This document shows, one piece after another, positions 17,421-25,226 of a stretch of 64,000 nt of DNA (position 1 is the first letter of the stretch; each line of letters starts with the position of its first letter). The DNA lies in the NCBI GenBank assembly GCA_000378885.1, contig KB900456.1, forward strand, positions 363,385 through 427,384, read 5' to 3'. Origin of the DNA: an actinobacterium SCGC AAA044-N04. Its GTDB lineage: Bacteria; Actinomycetota; Actinomycetes; Nanopelagicales; Nanopelagicaceae. The position numbers and the translations under genes were made by a program. A model generated the notes under the pieces. It made no database searches. It was given only the letters and a program-made list of their open reading frames with translations, and was not told the DNA's origin.

Positions 17421-18100
17421 AGAAGATCTAAAGCATTTCTTGTAGTTAAGAATTGGCAGGTTGTGCAGGTTGGACCAGCTTCTGGTATTTCACCTTCTAG
17501 AACTTTTATGAAATCAGAAATAACGCGCATGAAATTATCATGGTCACGTTCAACCGGGACATACTTTTGATAGACCCCAAAACCACTGTTTTCTGGTTTA
17601 TCGCCAACTGTGTGCGTTGGTTTCCATACGAGCAAGCCCATCGATGCAACTTCTACCGCTTTACCTGCAGCTGGATTTTCTAGAGCAAAGGCATAGGCCT
17701 CTAACTGAGGAGAGTAAAAAGCACCGCTATCTCGCTCTGAGTCAGAGACTTTGCAATCGATTAGTCCCATAGTTCCATCTTCATTAGTTGATACAAGGTC
17801 ATATTTTCCTAATATGCGCCATCGTGTGTCCTGGCCATTGATTTGAATGGGCTTGCTCTTTACGAATTCGCCCCATTTAGTAACAGTTCCTGGTCGAAGT
17901 GAGGGATCAATGGTTGGCATATCTGCGCGTTGGAAAAACTCTTCTTGCAGTGAAGATAATGTGCCAACAAGTGGCATGGTCATTGGGGCCGTGACTTTGT
18001 ACCAGTACTTAACCCATAAACAGCGTTTGCATGTTGATAGACCAAAAGTTAAATCAGAAGGGGATATGTTCTCACGAGCTGGCTTTATAGGTTTTTTCAT
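17417..18100 (-). CDS. PD-(D/E)XK nuclease-fold protein with four-cysteine Fe-S site
   Basis: A 227-residue single-domain protein. The RecB/Cas4-type nuclease core is visible: D101 in GKYDLV, D115-x-K117 in LIDCKVS, and Q132-x3-Y136 in PQLEAYAF. Paired cysteines flank it at C24/C27 (CKRC) and C212/C215 (CTTC), the arrangement that binds a 4Fe-4S cluster in AddB and Cas4. No helicase domain or CRISPR genes are nearby. It may be a stand-alone DNA end-processing exonuclease; the substrate is inferred. It shares its stop bases with the plsC end. Confidence 0.8.
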   Translation of the reverse strand: MKKPIKPARENISPSDLTFGLSTCKRCLWVKYWYKVTAPMTMPLVGTLSSLQEEFFQRADMPTIDPSLRPGTVTKWGEFVKSKPIQINGQDTRWRILGKYDLVSTNEDGTMGLIDCKVSDSERDSGAFYSPQLEAYAFALENPAAGKAVEVASMGLLVWKPTHTVGDKPENSGFGVYQKYVPVERDHDNFMRVISDFIKVLEGEIPEAGPTCTTCQFLTTRNALDLL

Positions 18101-18115
18101 AGCTCTATTCTGGCT

Positions 18116-18760
18116 CTAGGCACTGACAATTGCGAAGAACAAAACCGAAAGCCCTAAGACAATCATGATGCTTCCACCGGTTGCACGAAGCTTTTCCAGT
18201 CGGCTGGGGTCATTAGCCAGCCAAGCGCGGGCAGTGCCAGCTAGCAAACCCCAAGAACCATCGGAGATAAAGGCCAGAGTTGAGAAGATGGCACCTAATA
18301 AAATCAATTGAGCAGTGATGTGGCCTTTGTCGCGGTCAATGAACTGTGGAAGAACGGCTGCATAAAAAACGATTGCCTTGGGATTAAGTGCTCCCACCCA
18401 AAACCCATCTCGCATAGAGCGCAGCGCTGAAGGTTCGCTATCTCCCTGATTAGTCATATCGGCAGCATGAATCTTGCGGTGTTTGATGGCATCAAAACCT
18501 AAATACATTAAGTAGAGACCACCGCCCCATTGCACTGCGGTGTATGCAAGATCTGATCTCTGCAAAATAGGACCAAGGCCAAGGGCTACAAAGACTGATA
18601 AAACAAAAGAACCGGAGACATTGCCTGCAACGGTAAAGACTGCAACTTTGCGACCCCAGGCGATGGCCCGAGCGATTACGAATAAAACGCTCGGGCCAGG
18701 CGCCAAGATAATTATCATCGCGGCAACGATGTACTCAGCTAACCGCGAAGGAATTACCAT
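18116..18760 (-). CDS. LysE/RhtB-family amino-acid exporter
   Basis: A 214-residue inner-membrane protein with about six helices. The family signature GPSVLFVIARAIAWGRKVA lies at residues 22-40, and the LNPKAIVFYAAVLPQF segment lies near residue 125. Such carriers export lysine, homoserine, threonine or similar compounds. The start is an ATG preceded by a leaderless -10. The next gene downstream, the nuclease, begins 15 bases after the stop. Confidence 0.88.
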   Translation of the reverse strand: MVIPSRLAEYIVAAMIIILAPGPSVLFVIARAIAWGRKVAVFTVAGNVSGSFVLSVFVALGLGPILQRSDLAYTAVQWGGGLYLMYLGFDAIKHRKIHAADMTNQGDSEPSALRSMRDGFWVGALNPKAIVFYAAVLPQFIDRDKGHITAQLILLGAIFSTLAFISDGSWGLLAGTARAWLANDPSRLEKLRATGGSIMIVLGLSVLFFAIVSA

Positions 18761-18767
18761 AGGTCAG

Positions 18768-18773
18768 ATATTA
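18768..18773 (-). promoter_or_regulatory. -10 element for lysE-like gene
   Basis: TAATAT with 7 bases to the ATG at 18760. It lies at the very end of the permease gene upstream. Confidence 0.5.
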
Positions 18774-20030
18774 GTTATTACCTCTTGATGAAGCAATTGA
18801 GCTCAGAACTCGATATCCAAACACAGCCACCAATGTTGCATTGATGATTCCGCTGAATGTGTAATCTCCACGAGTCCAAGACATATCTGAGATACCAATA
18901 ATCAAAGCAGAGGCTGCAATGATCAAGTTAGTTGAGTTAGCGAAGTCAACTTTGCCTTCAATCCAGATGCGAGCGCCAAGGACGCCAATCATTCCGAATA
19001 AAGCAACGCCAACTCCACCGAGTGCTCCAACTGGTGTGGCACTAAGAACAGCGCCAAACTTAGGAGATAGTGATAGTCCAACTGCACCTAGACCTGCGAT
19101 CCAATAAGCAGCAGTTGAATAGACACGTGTCGCAGCCATAACACCGATGTTTTCAGCATATGTAGTAGTTCCTGAACCACCACCGATACCGGCCAATGTT
19201 GTTGCAAGGCCATCGGCCATAAGCGCTGTTCCCATTTGATCATCTAGATTCTTACCAGTCATAGCTGCTACTGCCTTAACGTGTCCAACGTTTTCAGCAA
19301 TGAGAACAAGCACGACAGGAAGGAACAAGACGATTGCCTTGCCATCAAATGTAGGTGTACTAAATGAAGGCATTGCGAGCCACTTAGCCGCACTGATGCC
19401 ATCAGTCTTCACATCACCTTGAATCAAAGCAACGAGATAACCAATGACAAGACCAGCAAAGATGCTGATGCGATTGAGGAAGCCGCGAGATGCTGCCGCG
19501 ATCAGAGCAATCGATGCCAAAGTAATAAGGCCAATCATTGGACCAGCTACAAAGTTATTTTTTGCAGCACCGGCCAAGTTCAAACCAATGACCATAACGA
19601 TGGTTCCAGTTACTACCGGAGGCAATAACCAGTTAATCCAGCCAATACCTGCTTGGCGAACGATCAGACCAACTGCGGCCAAGATCAAACCTGTGACTAC
19701 TACGCCACCCAGGGCTGCTGACATTCCACCGCCAGCTTTAGCAGCAGCGATTGGTGCTAGAAAGGCAAAGGATGAACCTAGATAGCTAGGAACTTTGTTT
19801 TGTGTAAGAGCCAGAAATAGCAGAGTGCCGATTCCTGAGAAGAAGAGTGTGGTTGTTGGGGGAAATCCAGTAATGATTGGAACCAGAAATGTGGCTCCAA
19901 ACATTGCGGCGATGTGTTGTAAGCCCACACCTATTGTGCGCGGCCATGTAAGGCGTTCATCTGTTGAAACAACTGCGCCCGGGGACAGGGTCTTACCGTT
20001 TCCATGAAGTTTCCATGAGAGTAGCGACAT
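18771..20030 (-). CDS. uraA: uracil/xanthine permease (NCS2 family)
   Basis: A 419-residue, 14-helix nucleobase transporter. The N-terminal VGLQHIAAMFGATFLVP segment and the GSGTTTYAENIGVMA segment (NCS2 signature with substrate-contacting residues) are intact. Overall it resembles UraA/PyrP more than xanthine carriers. The ATG at 20030 is chosen over an in-frame site at 20084 because an AAAGGA Shine-Dalgarno lies 8 bases before it. A short structured leader precedes it (see 20060-20082). Confidence 0.88.
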   Translation of the reverse strand: MSLLSWKLHGNGKTLSPGAVVSTDERLTWPRTIGVGLQHIAAMFGATFLVPIITGFPPTTTLFFSGIGTLLFLALTQNKVPSYLGSSFAFLAPIAAAKAGGGMSAALGGVVVTGLILAAVGLIVRQAGIGWINWLLPPVVTGTIVMVIGLNLAGAAKNNFVAGPMIGLITLASIALIAAASRGFLNRISIFAGLVIGYLVALIQGDVKTDGISAAKWLAMPSFSTPTFDGKAIVLFLPVVLVLIAENVGHVKAVAAMTGKNLDDQMGTALMADGLATTLAGIGGGSGTTTYAENIGVMAATRVYSTAAYWIAGLGAVGLSLSPKFGAVLSATPVGALGGVGVALFGMIGVLGARIWIEGKVDFANSTNLIIAASALIIGISDMSWTRGDYTFSGIINATLVAVFGYRVLSSIASSRGNN

Positions 20031-20059
20031 TGCTGACGTCCTTTCAGATCTCCTGAGTA

Positions 20060-20082
20060 GCCAGCCACGAGAGGTAGCTGGC
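20060..20082 (-). promoter_or_regulatory. hairpin in the uracil-permease 5' leader
   Basis: On the minus strand a 9-bp stem (one G-U pair) closes a CTCTC loop, starting about 4 bases after the expected transcription start. The TCTC of the loop could pair with GAGA just downstream, before the AAAGGA ribosome site, forming a small pseudoknot. It matches no riboswitch class I recognise. Confidence 0.45.
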
Positions 20083-20092
20083 ATTAGTTAAA

Positions 20093-20098
20093 AGGGTA
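20093..20098 (-). promoter_or_regulatory. candidate -10 element for the permease
   Basis: TACCCT on the minus strand places the transcript start near 20086 and gives a leader of about 56 bases. Confidence 0.35.
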
Positions 20099-20189
20099 GA
20101 ACTGAAGCTGTGGATACTGAGGCGTACGCCACACCCAGAGCGGGGTTGAAATATGAGCGTGAGCGTGTTGGAAGTTGCGCCTGCCGACC

Positions 20190-20226
20190 TATCCCAATAG
20201 ATTATGGCTGGATATATCGAATAGAT
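20190..20226 (+). promoter_or_regulatory. candidate PadR operator pair
   Basis: Two near-identical sites, TATCCCAATAGAT (20190-20202) and TATCGAATAGAT (20215-20226), spaced about 25 bases apart upstream of padR-ino1. A further GATA follows at 20236. Autoregulation by the PadR protein is the natural guess. Confidence 0.4.
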
Positions 20227-20257
20227 ACATAGACCGATAGGTGGGAGGAAGTAAGCC

Positions 20258-20788
20258 ATGCGCTCACGCAGTGAATCACTTGAGTTCGCCCTCCTTGGCC
20301 TTTTATCCCAGACCCCACTTCATGGATACGAACTTCGAAAGCGCATGGGCACAATCTTTGGACCATTTCGCGCACTTTCCTTTTCAGTTCTCTACCCACA
20401 GCTGCGCAGAATGTTAGAAGCCGGCTTCATAGAAGAGAGCGTGGTGGATTCTCCATCTCGGCGCTCGCGAATCGTTTATGACATTACAGATAAAGGCCAA
20501 GCTCGCTTTGAGAGCCTGACAGAGACCGTAAGTCCTGAAACATGGGAAGACGAAGGATTTGAAATCCGCTTTGCATTTTTTTCCCCAACATCTTCAAAGA
20601 ACAGAGTAAGAATTCTTGAGGGACGCCATCGTCGCCTTAAGGAGAAAGCAGAGATTCTGCGCGGTGAACTCGAGAAGTCACCGATTGGAATCGATAAATA
20701 TCTAGAGGAGTGGCGACGTCACTCACTGGACTCAGCTGATCGAGAGATTGCTTGGCTGGAAAAAATGATCAAAACCGAGAGGAAATAG
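20258..20788 (+). CDS. PadR-family transcriptional regulator
   Basis: A 176-residue repressor-type protein with a winged helix in residues 5-85 ([23 protein letters not shown] is the family opening) and a C-terminal helical dimerisation domain. A GGAGG Shine-Dalgarno precedes the ATG. It lies one base upstream of ino1. This PadR-ino1 pairing is widespread in actinobacteria (Rv0047c-ino1 in M. tuberculosis), so it probably regulates inositol synthesis. The effector is unknown. Confidence 0.9.
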   Translation: MRSRSESLEFALLGLLSQTPLHGYELRKRMGTIFGPFRALSFSVLYPQLRRMLEAGFIEESVVDSPSRRSRIVYDITDKGQARFESLTETVSPETWEDEGFEIRFAFFSPTSSKNRVRILEGRHRRLKEKAEILRGELEKSPIGIDKYLEEWRRHSLDSADREIAWLEKMIKTERK

Positions 20789-20789
20789 A

Positions 20790-21887
20790 GTGAACATAAC
20801 AACCGGTAAAGGCGACATCCGTGTTGCAATCGTTGGCGTAGGAAACTGTGCCAACTCTTTAGTTCAAGGCGTTACTTACTATAAGGATGCTGCCCTTGAT
20901 CAAGAGATCCCAGGACTTATGCATGCAACAGTTGGGGCGTATCACATTTCGAACGTGAAGTTCGTTGCAGCCTTTGACGTTGATGCAAAGAAGGTCGGTC
21001 TAGATCTAGCTGATGCCATTTGGGCCAGCGAGAACAACACCATCAAATTCACTGACGTAGCAAAGACTGGTGTTCCAGTTCTACGCGGTGTAACAAATGA
21101 TGGTCTTGGAAAGTACTACCGCGAGACAATCAAAGAATCCGATGCCCCAGCTGTGGACGTCGTTGCAGTATTAAAGGAAGAACAAGTAGATGTGTTGATC
21201 TGCTACTTGCCAGTGGGATCAGAAATTGCCGCTAAGTACTATGCACAGTGCGCAATTGATGCAGGATGTGCATTCGTTAACGCGCTTCCAGTCTTCATCG
21301 CATCAGATCCAGTATGGGAAAAGAAGTTTGCTGATGCAGGTCTACCAATCGTGGGAGATGACATCAAGAGCCAGGTGGGAGCAACAATTACTCACCGCAT
21401 CATGGCTAAGTTGTTCCAAGATCGCGGTGTTCACCTAGATCGCACATACCAATTAAACGTTGGTGGAAATATGGACTTCAAGAACATGCTCGAGCGTGAT
21501 CGCCTTGAATCCAAGAAGATTTCAAAGACTAACTCTGTAACCTCACAGTTAGAGCATGACTTGGGTGAGAAGAATGTCCACATCGGGCCTTCTGATTACA
21601 TTCCATGGCTAGATGATCGCAAGTGGGCCTACGTTCGCCTCGAAGGCCGCGCTTTTGGCGATGTTCCTCTTAACTTGGAATACAAGTTGGAAGTATGGGA
21701 TTCACCTAACTCTGCTGGTGTGATCATCGATGCACTACGTTGCGCCAAGATCGGCCTTGATCGCAAGATTGGTGGAGCTCTGCTTTCACCATCTAGCTAC
21801 TTCATGAAGACACCACCTACTCAATACACAGATGAGCAGGCACATGTGAAGACTGAAGATTTCATCAATGGAAAGATTGAGCGCTAA
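20790..21887 (+). CDS. ino1: myo-inositol-1-phosphate synthase
   Basis: A 365-residue NAD-dependent enzyme that converts glucose 6-phosphate to inositol 1-phosphate, the precursor for phosphatidylinositol and PIMs. The Rossmann motif [13 protein letters not shown] lies near residue 12. The [15 protein letters not shown] segment and the [11 protein letters not shown] segment contain the active-site lysines and aspartates of the family. The length fits the actinobacterial type, shorter than eukaryotic enzymes. It starts with GTG and an AGGA ribosome site, and is followed by a strong terminator. Confidence 0.95.
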   Translation: MNITTGKGDIRVAIVGVGNCANSLVQGVTYYKDAALDQEIPGLMHATVGAYHISNVKFVAAFDVDAKKVGLDLADAIWASENNTIKFTDVAKTGVPVLRGVTNDGLGKYYRETIKESDAPAVDVVAVLKEEQVDVLICYLPVGSEIAAKYYAQCAIDAGCAFVNALPVFIASDPVWEKKFADAGLPIVGDDIKSQVGATITHRIMAKLFQDRGVHLDRTYQLNVGGNMDFKNMLERDRLESKKISKTNSVTSQLEHDLGEKNVHIGPSDYIPWLDDRKWAYVRLEGRAFGDVPLNLEYKLEVWDSPNSAGVIIDALRCAKIGLDRKIGGALLSPSSYFMKTPPTQYTDEQAHVKTEDFINGKIER

Positions 21888-21920
21888 AGCTAGCAAACAA
21901 TAAAAAAGAAGTAGGAACGA

Positions 21921-21953
21921 AAAGGCCCCCCGGTATTAACCAGGGGGCCTTTT
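21921..21953 (+). terminator. intrinsic terminator after ino1
   Basis: A 10-bp GC-rich stem (AAAGGCCCCC with GGGGGCCTTT) has an inner GG/CC pair and a short loop, then a TTT tail. The stem is symmetric, so it may also stop the convergent transcript from 22557. Confidence 0.9.
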
Positions 21954-21978
21954 CTAACCCCTCACGGAGAGTTGAGGG

Positions 21979-22557
21979 TTAAATCGTCGCATCCTCAGGA
22001 GTGCGACGAATGTTTCTAAACCCAGCAAGTGCAAGCAAGAGGAAGAGAACTCCACCGACTAGAGCAGCAATTGCTGCATACCCTGCAATGACACCCATAG
22101 TTCCGAAGGCAAATGCCTCGAGGAGCATTCCGCGCAATGTGTTGCCTTGAAATAGAGTCTCACGCAAATCCGCAATCTTCTGAAGTTGTTCAGGTGTTGT
22201 TACACCATCACGTTGTGCTGCCATATATGCAGTTGAAACTTCAGAGTATGTCGCTGGCTTACCCATCACAGCAGTAGCTGCCGCGTTCATATGCTCCAAT
22301 ATAAATAGATCTGAATAGTCTCTGGCCATCTCTCCAGTTGTTACTTGCTTTCCAGCCCACTTTTTCAACTGGTCTGCAGTCTCACTTGGTAGGCCGCCTT
22401 CTTCGGGGAAGGCAATATTTTGATTGGCTAGCTGTGTTTGCACGGAATCATTTGCAAAGCCTGCACCAAAATTAAGTAGACCTGCAAAGATTAATAGGAT
22501 GGCCGCCAAGCCCAAGCCGACTGAAGATACTAATAAGTCAAAAGTTCTACGTTTCAT
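21979..22557 (-). CDS. membrane protein of unknown function, two helices
   Basis: A 192-residue protein with a hydrophobic helix at residues 8-30, an extracytoplasmic middle of about 110 residues rich in Gln, Ala and Thr, and a second helix near residues 150-178 followed by a short basic tail. No family is recognised. The ATG at 22557 is chosen because a GGGAGAG ribosome site lies just upstream; an earlier in-frame ATG at 22602 lacks one. The gene stands alone in its transcript, downstream of a one-domain LuxR regulator on the same strand. Confidence 0.72.
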   Translation of the reverse strand: MKRRTFDLLVSSVGLGLAAILLIFAGLLNFGAGFANDSVQTQLANQNIAFPEEGGLPSETADQLKKWAGKQVTTGEMARDYSDLFILEHMNAAATAVMGKPATYSEVSTAYMAAQRDGVTTPEQLQKIADLRETLFQGNTLRGMLLEAFAFGTMGVIAGYAAIAALVGGVLFLLLALAGFRNIRRTPEDATI

Positions 22558-22584
22558 TTTTTGTACTCTCCCTTTTAGGCACCG

Positions 22585-22605
22585 TATGTATTGATGCATC
22601 ACATA
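22585..22605 (-). promoter_or_regulatory. palindromic operator candidate
   Basis: A perfect GATGCATC palindrome (22593-22600) is flanked by TATGT and ACATA arms (22585-22589 and 22601-22605), about 30 bases before the start at 22557. The neighbouring LuxR-type protein is a candidate binder. Confidence 0.4.
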
Positions 22606-22721
22606 GTTAACTCTTGTGTCTATGTGTGGAAGTTAAAAAGTGCGAGGGTCACCACTCGGTGAAAATGAAAATGAAGTTGGGGAGGGGTAGCCCTCAGCAC
22701 ATGTGATTGAGCAGACAGCAA

Positions 22722-23042
22722 TTAATCATGATGACGGTTGCACATCGCCTTGCCATCTGGTCCAACTTCCAGATGCGCACAAGGCACATTTAAATCATCA
22801 AAAGCTCTATCTCCATAATGGGCTCTAAATGCTAGCGCCAGTAAAACACGCAAATTTGTTTCGCTATCAGATTTAATTCCAAATACTTGAGCACTACGGC
22901 TGACAGTATTTTCAATAACTTTTTCAGTATGTGCAGTTTCATTGGCGATAGCGGAGTTGGATTTACCCTCACACAAAAGATTCAGGACTAACTGCTCAAA
23001 AGGCGATAGTTCTCGTGTTGCAATAGTTATATCTCGTGCCAT
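22722..23042 (-). CDS. one-domain LuxR/GerE-type regulator with Cys/His tail
   Basis: A 106-residue protein. Residues 10-75 form a GerE helix-turn-helix (LSPFEQLVLNLLCEGKSNS opening) without a receiver or ligand domain. The last 20 residues contain C88-x-H90 and C101-x2-H104-H105, which could bind a metal. The start is an ATG with a distant GGAGAGG sequence upstream. The role is unknown. The palindrome upstream of the next gene on the same strand is a possible target. Confidence 0.75.
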   Translation of the reverse strand: MARDITIATRELSPFEQLVLNLLCEGKSNSAIANETAHTEKVIENTVSRSAQVFGIKSDSETNLRVLLALAFRAHYGDRAFDDLNVPCAHLEVGPDGKAMCNRHHD

Positions 23043-23103
23043 CTAAACGCCACCTCTCCGCGGTGTTTCTATTCTCCTCCTTTGTTCATCGGAATATCAC
23101 CCC

Positions 23104-23109
23104 TAAGAT
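23104..23109 (+). promoter_or_regulatory. -10 element for the enoyl-CoA hydratase operon
   Basis: TAAGAT with 6 bases to the ATG at 23116. Confidence 0.5.
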
Positions 23110-23115
23110 GGGCCA

Positions 23116-23862
23116 ATGAGTGAAATTTTGGCCACACAGTCAGGCTCAATCCTGACTCTGTCCTTCAATAGGCCCGCAAAGATGAACGCCCTTACGCGGG
23201 CGATGTATGCCGGCTTAGCTAAAGGTCTCAATGATGCTGCAGGGGACTTTGGTATCCGTGCAGTCATTCTTACAAGTGAAGGTGATCATTTCACTGCAGG
23301 AAATGACATCGTCGATTTTATGGACAACCCACCCACCAGTGATTCATCAGAGGTTGCCCAGTTCTTAGCGGCATTGCTTAACTTTCCTAAACCACTCATT
23401 GCCGCAGTTAAAGGCAATGCAGTTGGGGTTGGCACAACGATGCTTTTGCATTGCGATGTTGTAGTTGCCGCACCTTCTGCCAACTTCTCTATGCCTTTTG
23501 CATCTTTAGGTTTGGTTCCTGAAGCAGGTTCAAGTTTCCTTTTTCCTGCACTAGTGGGATATCAAAGAGCTGCCAAGATTTTCTTTACCGGCGAATCCTT
23601 TGGCGCAGATGCAGCACTTGATATGGGTCTGATCGCAGAAATAGATTCAGATGCATTGGCCGGTGCAACAAAGATTGCCCAGCACATTGCCGAGCAACCA
23701 CCCCAAGCGATTATCAATACTAAAGCTTTGCTCAAGGCTCGCAATCACGAATCTGTGGCAGCAGTGATGAAGGCAGAGTTTGAAATCTTTGCCATGGCTT
23801 TGCAATCAGATGAAGCGATGGAAGCGTTTATGAAGTTTATGGCTAAGAAGGGGAAATCATGA
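23116..23862 (+). CDS. enoyl-CoA hydratase/isomerase family protein
   Basis: A 248-residue crotonase-fold enzyme. The oxyanion-hole segments are TAGNDI near residue 58 and GNAVGVGTTMLLHCD near residue 100. Glutamate near the GLVPEAGSS loop fits a hydratase or isomerase. It overlaps the following SDR gene by ATGA, suggesting a joint acyl-CoA pathway. The exact substrate is unknown, and an isomerase role is equally possible. Confidence 0.88.
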   Translation: MSEILATQSGSILTLSFNRPAKMNALTRAMYAGLAKGLNDAAGDFGIRAVILTSEGDHFTAGNDIVDFMDNPPTSDSSEVAQFLAALLNFPKPLIAAVKGNAVGVGTTMLLHCDVVVAAPSANFSMPFASLGLVPEAGSSFLFPALVGYQRAAKIFFTGESFGADAALDMGLIAEIDSDALAGATKIAQHIAEQPPQAIINTKALLKARNHESVAAVMKAEFEIFAMALQSDEAMEAFMKFMAKKGKS

Positions 23863-24689
23863 CACTTGCAGGAAAGCGCTTATTCATCACGGGAGGATCT
23901 CGCGGTATTGGATTAGCAATTGCACTACGCGCTGCAGCCGATGGTGCATCCGTTGCTATTGCGGCAAAAACCTCAGACCCTAATCCAAAACTTCCAGGAA
24001 CTATTCATACAGCAGCAGCTGACATTGAAGCCGCAGGTGGAAAAGCTCTTGCTATTCAATGCGATCTTCGAGATGAACTCCAGATTGAGGCCGCAGTTAA
24101 TCAAGCAGCAGAAGCCTTTGGGGGAATAGATATTCTGGTCAATAATGCCAGTGCTATTAATTTGACCCCCACAGATTCAACACCAGCTAAGCGCTTTGAT
24201 CTCATGTTTGATGTGAACGTGCGCGGTACTTTTCTAACTTCTCAGGCCGCTTTGCCGCATCTTCGCAAATCAGCAGCAGATGGTCGTAACCCTCATATTT
24301 TGAACTTGTCACCACCGCTATCAATGAAGCCTGTGTGGTTTAAAAACCATGTTGCTTACACAATGGCCAAATACGGCATGAGTATGTGCGTATTAGGAAT
24401 GGCTGAAGAGTTCAAGCGCGACGGTATTGCGGTAAATGCCTTGTGGCCACGAACAGTTATTGATACTGCAGCACTTCAGATGATTCCTGGAATCGATGCT
24501 TCTGCTGGTCGCACACCTGCAATCTTGGCAGATGCTGCATATGCCATCTTTAATCGCAAAGCAACAAAGTGCACGGGCAATTTCTTTGTAGATGATGAAG
24601 TCCTAGCATCTGAGGGAATTACTGATCTGGAAAAGTATTCTGTGACTCCAGGGACTAAAGACTTCCTCCTAGATTTCTTCCTAGACTAA
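23859..24689 (+). CDS. short-chain dehydrogenase/reductase (HSDL2-like)
   Basis: A 276-residue NAD(P)-dependent SDR. The cofactor motif GGSRGIG lies near residues 11-17, NNAS near residue 92, the serine in LNLSPPLS and the catalytic Y-x3-K in AYTMAKYG near residue 167. The NALWPRTVIDTAA segment is characteristic of the HSDL2-like subgroup, linked to fatty-acid metabolism. It is translationally coupled to the enoyl-CoA hydratase and followed 9 bases later by copC. Confidence 0.88.
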   Translation: MTLAGKRLFITGGSRGIGLAIALRAAADGASVAIAAKTSDPNPKLPGTIHTAAADIEAAGGKALAIQCDLRDELQIEAAVNQAAEAFGGIDILVNNASAINLTPTDSTPAKRFDLMFDVNVRGTFLTSQAALPHLRKSAADGRNPHILNLSPPLSMKPVWFKNHVAYTMAKYGMSMCVLGMAEEFKRDGIAVNALWPRTVIDTAALQMIPGIDASAGRTPAILADAAYAIFNRKATKCTGNFFVDDEVLASEGITDLEKYSVTPGTKDFLLDFFLD

Positions 24690-24698
24690 GGTGACCAC

Positions 24699-25217
24699 AT
24701 GATCAAGAAAATACTTGCACTATGCACCGCTCTACTTCTTGCTACTCCGATTAATGCTTTTGCCCATGGAGAGATAATTCAGGCAACACCAGCGGCAGAT
24801 TCAAAGGTTCTAACAGCACCTGCTGAAGTATCAATTGAATTTGATGGAAAGCTTCAAACCATAGGTGATGCAACCGTGAATCTGATCACGGTTACCGATA
24901 ATCAAGGACAAATTATTTCATCGCCAACTTCTGTTGTAGAGGGCAGTAAAATCTTAACCAAGCTTCAATTAACAGATATCACCGGGTTAGTTTCAGTGCA
25001 CTACAGAATTGTTTCAGAAGATGGTCACCCGGTGGAAGGCGATTACAGTTTCACGGTAGGTGAAAATCCAACACTGACAAGTGCCCAAGGTGAAGAATCT
25101 GCCGAAGCAGAAGCAGGAATCTCTGAAGAAAGCGGCAGCAATTTATTTGTGAATGGCATTGGAATTCTGATTCTGATTGGCATCGTTATAGTCATTGTTA
25201 GGCGTATCAAGAAGTAG
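24699..25217 (+). CDS. copC: CopC-domain copper-binding protein, membrane-anchored
   Basis: A 172-residue exported protein. A signal peptide ends at AFA, so the mature chain begins with His23 (HGE), the N-terminal copper ligand of CopC. The EDGHPVEGDYSF segment supplies the Asp and His ligands of the Cu(II) site. A glutamate/serine-rich linker near residues 130-145 leads to a C-terminal helix (about 150-168) and a basic stop-transfer. No CopD partner is fused or adjacent. An AAGGTGA ribosome site precedes the ATG. Confidence 0.88.
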   Translation: MIKKILALCTALLLATPINAFAHGEIIQATPAADSKVLTAPAEVSIEFDGKLQTIGDATVNLITVTDNQGQIISSPTSVVEGSKILTKLQLTDITGLVSVHYRIVSEDGHPVEGDYSFTVGENPTLTSAQGEESAEAEAGISEESGSNLFVNGIGILILIGIVIVIVRRIKK

Positions 25218-25226
25218 ACTGCACCA

